In this document: in pieces, positions 9,029 to 16,279 of the stretch
Layout of the letters: each line of letters begins with the position of its first letter
How positions within the stretch are numbered: the first letter of the stretch is position 1
Assembly (NCBI RefSeq): GCF_017161265.1
Contig: NZ_CP031393.1
Location: 1,054,001-1,118,000 of the forward strand
DNA length: 64,000 bases
Reading direction: 5' to 3'
Source of the DNA: Treponema medium
GTDB lineage: Bacteria > Spirochaetota > Spirochaetia > Treponematales > Treponemataceae
Notes under the pieces: generated by a model
What the model was told of the DNA's origin: nothing
Databases searched by the model: none
What the model saw: the letters and a program-made list of their open reading frames with translations, nothing else
Translations under genes and position numbers: made by a program

Positions 9029-9063
9029 TATAAAAGTATACTGCGTTTTATAGGTTGCCGCAA
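9029..9063 (-). promoter_or_regulatory. Leaderless promoter of rsmI
   Basis: On the minus strand TTGCGG (9058-9063) and TATACT (9035-9040) are separated by 17 nt, and 6 nt separate the -10 box from the GTG. No Shine-Dalgarno can fit. The -35 box shares bases with the -35 box of the divergent gene on the other strand. Confidence 0.65.
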
Positions 9064-9083
9064 GTCCATGAATCGTGTATCTT
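9055..9083 (+). promoter_or_regulatory. Leaderless promoter of the zinc-ribbon membrane protein gene
   Basis: TTGCCG (9055-9060), a 17-nt spacer and TATCTT (9078-9083) are followed by 6 nt and then ATG at 9090. It overlaps the rsmI promoter back to back, so the two polymerases could compete for the shared -35 region. Confidence 0.6.
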
Positions 9084-9089
9084 ATTGGT

Positions 9090-9503
9090 ATGGGTACGTT
9101 GCTTTCACCGCTTTCATGGTTCATATTGGTGTTTATCGGTATACTATTAATGATAGTCGCTTATTTTTTGTTTACTTTCAACAGTAAAAAAACAGGAACT
9201 GCCAAATATTTACCGAAAGGAAAACCGGGCGCGCCCGGCGTCTGCCCTATTTGCTGTACTGTACTAAAAAGAGGTGAACAGCTAAAAACAAAGGTTTACC
9301 CATCGGAAGGAACCGACCGATTATGTTCAATCTATGGGTGTCCTCACTGTTATCCGATGATAGAACCCGATGCAGACCGCTTTTGTCCTGTGTGTAAGGC
9401 GCCCGTTCCGACCGATTCATACCTCATTGCGCGGCTATTTGACCGCGGTAAAACGGACAAACACGTGCGCATTCTCGGATGTAGAGCATGCCGGCACGCA
9501 TAG
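9090..9503 (+). CDS. Membrane-anchored zinc-ribbon protein, function unknown
   Basis: The start at 9090 is preferred over the GTG at 9075 because the promoter ends 6 nt before it. The 137-residue protein has one N-terminal membrane helix and then a cytoplasmic or extracytoplasmic domain with Cys pairs of the C-x2-C type (CPICC, CPHC, CPVC and CRAC), enough for two zinc ribbons. A basic, Gly/Pro-rich linker follows the helix. No catalytic motif is visible. It overlaps the next reading frame by 16 nt. Confidence 0.72.
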   Translation: MGTLLSPLSWFILVFIGILLMIVAYFLFTFNSKKTGTAKYLPKGKPGAPGVCPICCTVLKRGEQLKTKVYPSEGTDRLCSIYGCPHCYPMIEPDADRFCPVCKAPVPTDSYLIARLFDRGKTDKHVRILGCRACRHA

Positions 9504-10258
9504 ATCGACTATGCCGTATTCGCAATTTTAATCATAGAAGTATATGCCCCCTCACGGAAAAACTCCATATCTGCCGCGGCGATGTCGTGTCTTTTATCGG
9601 GAGCGGCGGCAAAACTACCTCTATGATTACAACGGCAAATGAACTCGCGGCGCAGGGATTGCGCGTTGCAGTAACTACTACAACAAAGATGGGCGTACGC
9701 GAAAAAGAACGGCTTAATGCTGCCGTATCTTTTTTCGGTACGGAAACGGGAGAAAAGTTGAGCGCTCCGCCGCCGGAAGTCATCGATAGTCTCTGTGATA
9801 GCTATGATGTGGTTTTAATTGAAGCGGACGGCAGTAAACGGCGGGCGGTCAAGGGGTGGAACGATACCGAACCTGTCATTCATCCCCGTACCACAAAGAC
9901 GGTAGGGCTTATTTCAACACGGACGCTCGGCAAGCCGGTGAATGAAACATGGGTACACCGGACGGAACGATTTTTAAACATTACTTCCGCAAAGATGAAT
10001 AAACCATTGCGGCTTACCCATATTATGCAAGCGGTTTTTCACCCGAACGGTCTTTTTTTAAAGGCGCACGGAATTTGTTTTGTACTCTGTATTGCGCCGA
10101 GGAGCGAACATGAAGCAATCCGCACCGCTTATTATCGTGCGCGGGGCAGGCGATTTGGCCAGCGGGGTACTGGCAGCAATCCATATTTGCGGTTTTCGTG
10201 TCCTTGCATTGGAAACCGCAAACCCATCCGCCATCCGCCGCACCGTTGCGTTCAGTGA
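9488..10258 (+). CDS. YqeC-like selenium-dependent hydroxylase accessory protein, C-terminus damaged
   Basis: The N-terminal part is a clear YqeC-type P-loop protein: GDVVSFIGSGGKTTSMITT (Walker A), TTTTKM, VVLIEADGSKRRAVKGW and HRTERFL. YqeC goes with maturation of selenium-dependent molybdenum hydroxylases. After HPNGLFLKAHG the family's usual nucleotide-specificity region is missing, and the frame instead reads out of phase for about 150 nt into the next gene, which has its own strong ribosome-binding site. A deletion or frameshift near 10060-10110 is the simplest explanation, so this copy may be non-functional. Confidence 0.7.
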   Translation: MPARIDRLCRIRNFNHRSICPLTEKLHICRGDVVSFIGSGGKTTSMITTANELAAQGLRVAVTTTTKMGVREKERLNAAVSFFGTETGEKLSAPPPEVIDSLCDSYDVVLIEADGSKRRAVKGWNDTEPVIHPRTTKTVGLISTRTLGKPVNETWVHRTERFLNITSAKMNKPLRLTHIMQAVFHPNGLFLKAHGICFVLCIAPRSEHEAIRTAYYRARGRRFGQRGTGSNPYLRFSCPCIGNRKPIRHPPHRCVQ

Positions 10259-11066
10259 GGCTGTTAGGCTTGGGCATTGCACAATAGAAGGAATCGAAGC
10301 GCGCCTGATTGCAAAAGATCAAGTCGCAAGAATTTTATCTGCAAAGGATAGCGAATCGGATACCCAATCCGATACAGAGGCGATTACAGCTGTCCTATCA
10401 GGCACAGAGGTGATTGCAACCGGTATCAATACTCTTGCGGCCGAAACCGGCGCTGCTGCCGGTTCTAAAGCAAACCGTTTAAGCTTTATTCCCATTGCGG
10501 TTGACCCTACGGGAGAGTTGATCGGTGAGTTGCAGCCTGCCGCCGTTGTGGATGCCATCATTGCGAAGAAAAATTGCGGAACGCACCTTGATATGGCGCC
10601 GCTTGTGATTGCGTTGGGGCCGGGCTTTACCGCAGGAAAAGATGCGCACATCGTTATCGAAACCATGCGCGGGCATAATTTAGCGCGCTTGATTTATCAA
10701 GGGGCGGCACTCCCCAATACCGGCGTTCCCGGACTGGTCGGCGGAGAAAGCGCCTTGCGGGTTATCCATGCGCCGGCGGCAGGCACCCTGCGCGTTATGC
10801 GCGATATCGGCGAGTCAGTTACCCGAGGCGAAACCATTGCCCGCATCATACATACCGACGGCAGTGTTACCGATGTTGCCGCTTCGCTTAACGGAATAAT
10901 CCGCGGTATGCTTCCAGATGGGTTTGTCGTCCACAGCGGTCTCAAAATGGCGGACATAGACCCGCGCCTTACCGAATTGAATAACTGCTTTACCATTTCC
11001 GACAAGGCGCGTTCACTTGGCGGAGCGGTATTGACGGCGCTGCTTTCTCGCGGTATCGTACCGTGA
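10110..11066 (+). CDS. yqeB: YqeB-like molybdenum hydroxylase maturation protein
   Basis: The 318-residue protein begins MKQSAPLIIVRGAGDLASG, the signature of the EF2563/YqeB selenium-dependent molybdenum hydroxylase system protein. An internal GPGFTAGKDAHIVIETMRGH stretch and a biotinyl-like barrel segment (APAAGTLRVMRDIGESVTRG) support this. The start at 10110 has GAGGAG 7 nt upstream and is preferred over a start at 10080. It probably helps make a selenium-containing molybdenum enzyme, but the hydroxylase genes themselves are not in the window. Confidence 0.82.
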   Translation: MKQSAPLIIVRGAGDLASGVLAAIHICGFRVLALETANPSAIRRTVAFSEAVRLGHCTIEGIEARLIAKDQVARILSAKDSESDTQSDTEAITAVLSGTEVIATGINTLAAETGAAAGSKANRLSFIPIAVDPTGELIGELQPAAVVDAIIAKKNCGTHLDMAPLVIALGPGFTAGKDAHIVIETMRGHNLARLIYQGAALPNTGVPGLVGGESALRVIHAPAAGTLRVMRDIGESVTRGETIARIIHTDGSVTDVAASLNGIIRGMLPDGFVVHSGLKMADIDPRLTELNNCFTISDKARSLGGAVLTALLSRGIVP

Positions 11067-11075
11067 AATAGCATC

Positions 11076-11621
11076 ATGACGGAGCTGTGGATTTGCCGAC
11101 ACAACGGATTATCCTCTGAACAAGAACGCGCACAGGCAAGGGAATTGCTGAAGACTGCGCTTGCCGAACGGATTCCTCATTGCTCAGAACAGCTCCGGTT
11201 TGAATATGGAAAGTACGGAAAGCCGTACCTGAAAAATGCAGCGCTATACTTCAGTTTATCGTATACGTATGGGGTATGCCTCATTGCGTTATCCGATGAT
11301 GAGATCGGAGCTGACATTGAACGGCTACGCGCTGCAAAACCGAATGTTGCAAGCCGTTGTTTTACCGATTCCGAAAACCATTATCTGCATCGAAATATGG
11401 CACTGTTTGATAAACGGTTTTACGAGTTGTGGACACAAAAAGAGGCATATCTCAAATATACGGGAGAGGGGTTTCATCGCTCCCCAAAAAGTATTGATGT
11501 TTTATCTTGTCCTATTCGCAACAGTCTCTATACGTTGACGGAGGACAATATAATCATTTCCTTATGCGGCCGAAATATACAACCGGTTTCGGTTCATAAT
11601 GTTTCTTTACAAGAAAATTAA
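11076..11621 (+). CDS. 4'-phosphopantetheinyl transferase, Sfp type
   Basis: The 181-residue protein has the two Sfp/AcpT motifs: IGADIERL (about residues 78-85) with the Mg-binding Asp and Glu, and FYELWTQKEAYLKYTGEG (about 112-129) with the third Glu and the essential Lys. Such enzymes move phosphopantetheine from CoA to a Ser of acyl or peptidyl carrier proteins. It begins 9 nt after the yqeB stop without a clear Shine-Dalgarno, so translation is probably coupled. The carrier substrate cannot be inferred; no NRPS or PKS gene is present. Confidence 0.87.
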   Translation: MTELWICRHNGLSSEQERAQARELLKTALAERIPHCSEQLRFEYGKYGKPYLKNAALYFSLSYTYGVCLIALSDDEIGADIERLRAAKPNVASRCFTDSENHYLHRNMALFDKRFYELWTQKEAYLKYTGEGFHRSPKSIDVLSCPIRNSLYTLTEDNIIISLCGRNIQPVSVHNVSLQEN

Positions 11622-11632
11622 GAAGGTATCCT

Positions 11633-11926
11633 ATGAAAGAAAATACTGTGATGCTTTGCGCTATTGGCGTGCTTTTGCTTATCATGTTGATGGCATGGAT
11701 TATCAATCTCGTGCGGGCAGCTAAAAACAAGCGACCGCTGCGCTGGTTGGGGCGGGTCGTATATATATCCGGTATCATGTGTGTCGGATTGAATGCAATC
11801 CGCAGTTGGCGCCTCTACGAAAACAGCATCGGTATCTTTATCGCAGCTCATGCGATTGCTCTTTTCAGTATCCTGTCAGCATTTATCCGGTCGGAACGGC
11901 AGCATGATGAAAAAAACAAGTCCTAA
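11633..11926 (+). CDS. Small membrane protein with two or three helices
   Basis: The 97-residue protein has hydrophobic segments at about residues 4-24, 40-55 and 65-88 and a charged, Lys-rich end. An AAGAAGGTATCC sequence precedes the ATG. It ends the plus-strand run of genes and is followed by a hairpin. No family is recognised. Confidence 0.55.
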   Translation: MKENTVMLCAIGVLLLIMLMAWIINLVRAAKNKRPLRWLGRVVYISGIMCVGLNAIRSWRLYENSIGIFIAAHAIALFSILSAFIRSERQHDEKNKS

Positions 11927-11970
11927 CGCGGATTACGAATCAGTTTTTAGCGTTTTTTGATGAAGGTTTA

Positions 11971-12110
11971 TTTTAAGCGGTATAAATGGCACCGCTTAAA
12001 AACACGGCGAGTTTGCTTTGCGCAAATATCGCGTATTAACGTGTGCGCATTCTGCGCACGAATTGAACAACTTCCAAAGTTGACACTTTGTTCAGTTATT
12101 CAATTTTGAT
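11971..12110. repeat. Cluster of intergenic hairpins
   Basis: Three inverted repeats stand in a row: TTTTAAGCGGT/ACCGCTTAAAA (11971-12002), GTGCGCA/TGCGCAC (12043-12059) and TGAACAA/TTGTTCA (12064-12094), with a short TTTGCGCAAA palindrome between them. The first could terminate the plus-strand genes. No open frame of note lies here. Confidence 0.6.
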
Positions 12111-12154
12111 GAATAATTTTTTTAGTGGTTCCCTTGTATCAAAATGAACCGCAT

Positions 12155-12189
12155 AAAAAAAAGACTGCAAGATTACTTGCAGTCTTTTT
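12155..12189 (-). terminator. Terminator of tRNA-Lys
   Basis: The arms AAAAGACTGCAAG and CTTGCAGTCTTTT form a strong stem with an A-run on one side and a T-run on the other, directly downstream of the tRNA on the minus strand. It should work in both directions. Confidence 0.8.
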
Positions 12190-12261
12190 GAGCTATGATG
12201 GATTCGAACCATCGACCCACGCCTTAAAAGGGCGTTGCTCTACCTACTGAGCTAATAGCCC
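12189..12261 (-). tRNA. tRNA-Lys (anticodon TTT)
   Basis: The acceptor arms GGGCTAT and ATAGCTC pair over 7 bp with a G-U pair. The anticodon stem ACGCC/GGCGT encloses the loop CTTTTAA, giving anticodon TTT. The T arm contains GGTTCGAATCC. The discriminator base is A, and CCA is not encoded. Confidence 0.95.
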
Positions 12262-12358
12262 ATATCTTTAAATAACAGGACGATTATATAGGATATTGAG
12301 TACTATGTCAAGTGCTCTTTTGAAAATATGTGCTTATGAAAATACTCATTGTATCAGA

Positions 12359-12624
12359 ACGGACATAGATGTCCGTGGTTTTATACAGTAGCGAGTTGCG
12401 TCAATTTACAACATCCGTGTTGTAAATTGACTTGCGAGTTTTGCCAAAGGCAAAACATCGTTTCTGCTTAATACGCCCGCCATCCGTGGCGGTACTGAGC
12501 ACCAATCTCGTCGTCAGAACGCCCAAGGATGGGCGGGGAATAAGTCAGAAACAAGTTTTGGAACAAAACTTGTCCTCTACCGATGTATATGGACGTACAT
12601 CGGTAGAGAGGTACACGGATGTAC
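12359..12624. repeat. Array of eight short hairpins, several with a TCCG/CGGA loop
   Basis: Eight perfect or near-perfect palindromes follow one another: 12359-12376, 12400-12431 (14-bp arms, loop TCCG), 12438-12456, 12477-12492 (CCGCCA-TCCG-TGGCGG), 12520-12535 (CGCCCA-AGGA-TGGGCG), 12551-12573, 12575-12608 (13-bp arms) and 12611-12624 (GTACA-CGGA-TGTAC). The arms differ, but three loops are TCCG or its complement, flanked by CA and TG. The block fills the gap between tRNA-Lys and the ABC-F gene and has no credible gene. Its role is unknown. Confidence 0.75.
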
Positions 12625-12670
12625 GCTGTTTAACAGTCTATTTCAAAAGGCTTACGGAAAGGTATATGTA

Positions 12671-14326
12671 TTAAATCAGTATCTTCTTTGCAGAACCGCC
12701 GTAGTATTCATTGCGGAGTTCGTGTACCTGTTCGTCGCGGATATAGTCATCAAACGGCATCATCCGGTCTATTACGCCGCCGGGGGTGATTTCTACGATG
12801 CGGTTTGCGATAGACGAGATAAATTCGTGGTCGTGCGAGTTGAATAGAACTACACCCGGGAAAGCAACAAGTGCTTCGTTCAAGCTGGTAATTGCTTCCA
12901 AGTCGAGGTGATTAGTCGGCTCATCCATAATGAGGACATTGGCACCGGAAAGCATCAGTTTGCTGAGCATACAGCGTACCTTTTCCCCTCCGGAAAGCAC
13001 CTTGACAGGTTTCAGCGATTCATCGCCGGTAAAAAGCATCCGTCCTAAAAAGCCGCGCACATAAGCTTCGTCCTGTTCGGTGGAAAACTGCCGTAGCCAG
13101 TCGGTAATGTTCAAATCGGTTTCAAAGTAGCTGGAATTATCCTTGCTGAGATAGGCACTCGTAACAGTCTGGCCCCAATACACATCACCCGAATCGGCAG
13201 TTTTAACACCGGCAATAATATCGAAGAATGCCGATTTTGAGTTATGTTCCTGCCCGACAAAGGCGATTTTGTCCGTCCGGTTCACGGTCAAGCTGAAATC
13301 TTTGAGCAACGTAATGCCGTTGCCGGAATCTTCTTCTTTAGAGGTATAGGTGAGCTTTTCTACGCGGACAACATTGTTGCCGATTTCTCTATCCGGTTTA
13401 AAATGAACGTACGGGAACTTCCGTGTGGTAACTTCCAGTTCTTCCAGCGCAAGTTTGTCGTACACTTTTTTGCGGCTGGTTGCTTGTCGGCTTTTTGCCG
13501 CGTTTGATGCAAAGCGCAGGATAAATTCGCGCAGGTCTTTCATCTTTTCTTCGCGTTTTTTCTGCTGATCGCGTGCCTGTCGCTGCATAATCTGGCTCAT
13601 CTGATACCAGAAGTCATAGTTACCGCTGTACATACGGATTTTTCCAAAGTCGATATCGCAAATATGCGTACACACGGTGTTCAGAAAGTGTCGGTCGTGC
13701 GATACCACGATTACCGTATTCGGGAATTCAATTAAAAACTCCTCCAGCCAGCTGATGGATTCAAGGTCGAGACCGTTCGTCGGTTCGTCCAACAAAAGAA
13801 TATCAGGATTGCCGAACAGCGCCTGCGCCAACAACACACGTACTTTCTGACTTTCGTCCAGCTCGCTCATCATGCGCTCGTGGTTTGCCTCTTCAAAACC
13901 GAGCCCGGAGAGCATCTGTTCTACCTGATTTTCCGCCTCCCAGCCGCCCATGTCGGCAAACTCACCCTCAAGCTCCGAGGCGCGGATACCGTCCTCTTCG
14001 CTGAAATCTTCTTTTTCGTAAATGGCTTCCCGCTCCTTCATAATCTTGTAGAGCTGCGGGTAACCCATATATACGGTGTCTTTGACGGAATATTCGTCAA
14101 AAGCAAAGTGATCTTGCCGCAGTACTGCCATCCGCTCACCCGGCGTAATGCTGATTTCTCCGCTATCGTGCTCCAACTCGCCGGAAAGCAACTTGAGAAA
14201 GGTTGACTTGCCTGCCCCGTTCGCTCCGATAATGCCGTAGCAGTTCCCGGGGGTAAATTTTAAATTGACATCTTTAAAAAGAGGTTTTTCCGAAAATTTT
14301 AAACTAACATCGCTTACTGTAATCAT
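12671..14326 (-). CDS. ABC-F family ribosome-associated ATPase (YbiT/YkpA-like)
   Basis: The 551-residue soluble protein has two ATP-binding cassettes joined by a charged helical linker and no membrane domain. Cassette 1 has Walker A GANGAGKST (34-42) and Walker B LLLDEPTNGLDL, but its signature reads SELDESQKVR (154-163) instead of L-S-G-G-E. Cassette 2 has a good signature (LSGGEKVR) and DEPTNHLDLE but a weak Walker A (GQEHNSKSA). Because each ATP site uses one protein's Walker A and the other's signature, one site looks intact and one degenerate. ABC-F proteins bind the ribosomal E site. Confidence 0.9.
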   Translation of the reverse strand: MITVSDVSLKFSEKPLFKDVNLKFTPGNCYGIIGANGAGKSTFLKLLSGELEHDSGEISITPGERMAVLRQDHFAFDEYSVKDTVYMGYPQLYKIMKEREAIYEKEDFSEEDGIRASELEGEFADMGGWEAENQVEQMLSGLGFEEANHERMMSELDESQKVRVLLAQALFGNPDILLLDEPTNGLDLESISWLEEFLIEFPNTVIVVSHDRHFLNTVCTHICDIDFGKIRMYSGNYDFWYQMSQIMQRQARDQQKKREEKMKDLREFILRFASNAAKSRQATSRKKVYDKLALEELEVTTRKFPYVHFKPDREIGNNVVRVEKLTYTSKEEDSGNGITLLKDFSLTVNRTDKIAFVGQEHNSKSAFFDIIAGVKTADSGDVYWGQTVTSAYLSKDNSSYFETDLNITDWLRQFSTEQDEAYVRGFLGRMLFTGDESLKPVKVLSGGEKVRCMLSKLMLSGANVLIMDEPTNHLDLEAITSLNEALVAFPGVVLFNSHDHEFISSIANRIVEITPGGVIDRMMPFDDYIRDEQVHELRNEYYGGSAKKILI

Positions 14327-14333
14327 ACAGGGC

Positions 14334-14362
14334 AGTATAGCTTAAAAGGAAAAAAGAGTGAA
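14334..14362 (-). promoter_or_regulatory. Leaderless promoter of the ABC-F gene
   Basis: TTCACT (14357-14362) and TATACT (14334-14339) are 17 nt apart on the minus strand. Only 7 nt separate the -10 box from the ATG at 14326, with no room for a Shine-Dalgarno. Confidence 0.6.
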
Positions 14363-14368
14363 CGGGAT

Positions 14369-14511
14369 GGGCAAACGCATCGAACCCTTTTTTAGATATC
14401 CCCGCAAAATTAGGAGACTGTTCAAGCAGAATTGAACCTCTTCACGATTCAAATGCTTGCCTAACCTCCTGATTTTGCGATTTATATCTACTCTGTCTAA
14501 TGCGTTTGCCC
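14369..14511. repeat. Dispersed palindromic element, family 1, copy A
   Basis: The 143-bp element is bounded by a perfect 12-bp inverted repeat (GGGCAAACGCAT/ATGCGTTTGCCC). Inside lie CGCAAAAT/ATTTTGCG arms, AGGAG/CTCCT arms and a core TTGAACC...GATTCAAATG. The same nested plan appears at 55212-55360 and 62640-62775. It sits just upstream of the ABC-F promoter and carries no frame. Confidence 0.8.
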
Positions 14512-14520
14512 GCTTGTTGT

Positions 14521-14631
14521 TTCGATGTTTTAATTTAAGTTATTGCGATATAACGACTTAAATTAAAACTCGTTATCAGCTATGCTGATGAAGCATCTTC
14601 TAAAAGCTAACCGAGTTTTTAGAAGATGCCC
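14521..14631. repeat. Dispersed palindromic element, family 2, copy D
   Basis: Three hairpins occur in order: GTTTTAATTTAAGT with its exact complement (14527-14569), ATCAGC/GCTGAT (14575-14589), and GCATCTTCTAAAA with its exact complement (14593-14629) around a CTAACCGAG loop. The same order, with different but still self-complementary arms, recurs at 50271-50358. It begins 6 nt past the symporter stop and may end that transcript. Confidence 0.8.
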
Positions 14632-14636
14632 AGTTA

Positions 14637-16058
14637 CTACTTTCTGATATAATTATTGACATCGTACGGCTTACCTGCATTGTAATCATGCAAGACTGCC
14701 GCAACCGTACCGCTTAGCAACAACAAGCTGATAAGGTTCGGGATAACCATAATACCGTTAAAGAAGTCTACCAGCTCCCATACCAAGTCAATTTTTAGCA
14801 AGCTGCCTAAGAAGATAAATACGATGACCAGCAACTGATAAGGCATCAATCCTTTTGAGCCGAACAGATAACGGATATTGGTCTCGCCGAAATAGTACCA
14901 ACCGATAATCGTGGAGAATGCGAAAAAGAATAAACAGATTGCAATGAAAAGATAGCCGAAAGTATGTCCGAACAAGTGCTGAGAGAAAGCCTCCTGAACC
15001 AACTGAATACCTTTCATTACCGGCTGACCATTTTCAAACTTGATAATTCCTGCACTGAGTACTGTAAAGACCGTAATATTTAAAACGACAAAGGTGTCGA
15101 TAAATACGGCTACGATTCCCAATACGCCCTGTTCAACGGGATTATTGACAGTTGCAACTGCATGTGCATGCGGTGTTGAACCCATACCGGCTTCATTGGA
15201 AAAAAGACCGCGTGCAATACCGTAACGGGCTGCCCGTCCCATACCGAATCCTAAAGCTCCACCCCAAACGGATCGCGGGTTAAAGGCGCCTCTAAAAATC
15301 ATGGAGAACATTGCCGGAATGTTGGATGCATTCATCAAAATAACGATGATACCGACAACAATATAGATAATCGCCATCAATGGAACAACTTTTTCGGTAA
15401 CGGATGCAATGCGTTTGACGCCGCCCATAAAAATAACACCGGCAATGACAGCAAGAATAACTCCGGTTATCCATGTTGGTACAGAGAAAGCGTTTAAGAA
15501 GGCATCGGAAATTGAGTTCGCTTGAACCATATTACCCATAAATCCAAGTGCGAGGATAATTGCGATGGCAAAGAACGCCGCAAGGAATTTTGCAAAGCCT
15601 GTATTTCCCAAACCGCGTGAAATATAATATGCGGGTCCGCCGACCGTCTGCCCCGAATTATCCTTTGTTTTGTAAACTTGTGCGATACAGGCTTCGGCAA
15701 AGTTTGTTGCCATACCTGCTAATGCAGCGAGCCACATCCAAAAGATTGCTCCCGGGCCGCCCATAATCAAAGCCGTCATTGCACCGACGAGATTTCCGGT
15801 ACCGACTTGCGCAGCAATCGCGGTTGCAACAGCTTGGAAAGAACTCATACCGTGCTTTCCCGCTGTTTCTCCCTTTAATGAAAAATTACTGAAAAGTCTG
15901 CGCCATCCAGCTCCGAATTTTGCAAATTGTACGCCTTTAAGTCGGATGGTAAAAAATAACCCTGTTCCGCAGAGTAGGGGAATAAGGAAATATGGCCCCC
16001 ATACAAAGCCGTTTATGCTGCCGACTACATTAGTAAGGTTTTGTAAAAACGCTTCCAT
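14637..16058 (-). CDS. Sodium:alanine/glycine symporter (AGCS family)
   Basis: The start at 16058 (MEAFLQNLTNVVG) is chosen over 16103 because a GGAGG site lies about 12 nt upstream. The 473-residue protein has about ten membrane helices and family motifs GTGNLVGAMTAL, GGPGAIFWMW, VGGPAYYI and a GLFSNEAGMGSTPHAHA segment. Members import alanine or glycine with sodium. In a peptide- and amino-acid-fermenting spirochaete it fits with the neighbouring dipeptidase. A promoter is visible upstream. Confidence 0.92.
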   Translation of the reverse strand: MEAFLQNLTNVVGSINGFVWGPYFLIPLLCGTGLFFTIRLKGVQFAKFGAGWRRLFSNFSLKGETAGKHGMSSFQAVATAIAAQVGTGNLVGAMTALIMGGPGAIFWMWLAALAGMATNFAEACIAQVYKTKDNSGQTVGGPAYYISRGLGNTGFAKFLAAFFAIAIILALGFMGNMVQANSISDAFLNAFSVPTWITGVILAVIAGVIFMGGVKRIASVTEKVVPLMAIIYIVVGIIVILMNASNIPAMFSMIFRGAFNPRSVWGGALGFGMGRAARYGIARGLFSNEAGMGSTPHAHAVATVNNPVEQGVLGIVAVFIDTFVVLNITVFTVLSAGIIKFENGQPVMKGIQLVQEAFSQHLFGHTFGYLFIAICLFFFAFSTIIGWYYFGETNIRYLFGSKGLMPYQLLVIVFIFLGSLLKIDLVWELVDFFNGIMVIPNLISLLLLSGTVAAVLHDYNAGKPYDVNNYIRK

Positions 16059-16093
16059 AAATAAATAGAACCTCCAATTAATAATTTTGGTAT

Positions 16094-16122
16094 ATCGTAT
16101 CATATATTATCGGCACTCGCAA
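16094..16122 (-). promoter_or_regulatory. Promoter of the AGCS symporter
   Basis: TTGCGA (16117-16122), a 17-nt spacer and TACGAT (16094-16099) precede the gene with a leader of about 30 nt that contains the GGAGG site. No riboswitch fold was recognised in this short leader. Confidence 0.5.
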
Positions 16123-16279
16123 GTATATAATTATTTTTTTATCTATTTATAAATATTTTTAATAAAACTGGAAAATAGATAATAAAACCGCGGAGCATGC
16201 GAAGAACGCAGAAAAGCATCGACTAAGACCTAACTATTCCCCCCTCTGCTTCTCTGCGTAAACCATTAAGTTATATTCT

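Noticed and set aside
12359-12624. CRISPR array or coding gene in the hairpin block
   Set aside because: There is no constant repeat or spacer, and the 80-codon frame through it only reads across palindromes.
16059-16279. Glycine riboswitch in front of the AGCS symporter
   Set aside because: The leader between promoter and start is about 30 nt, too short, and no aptamer motif is seen.
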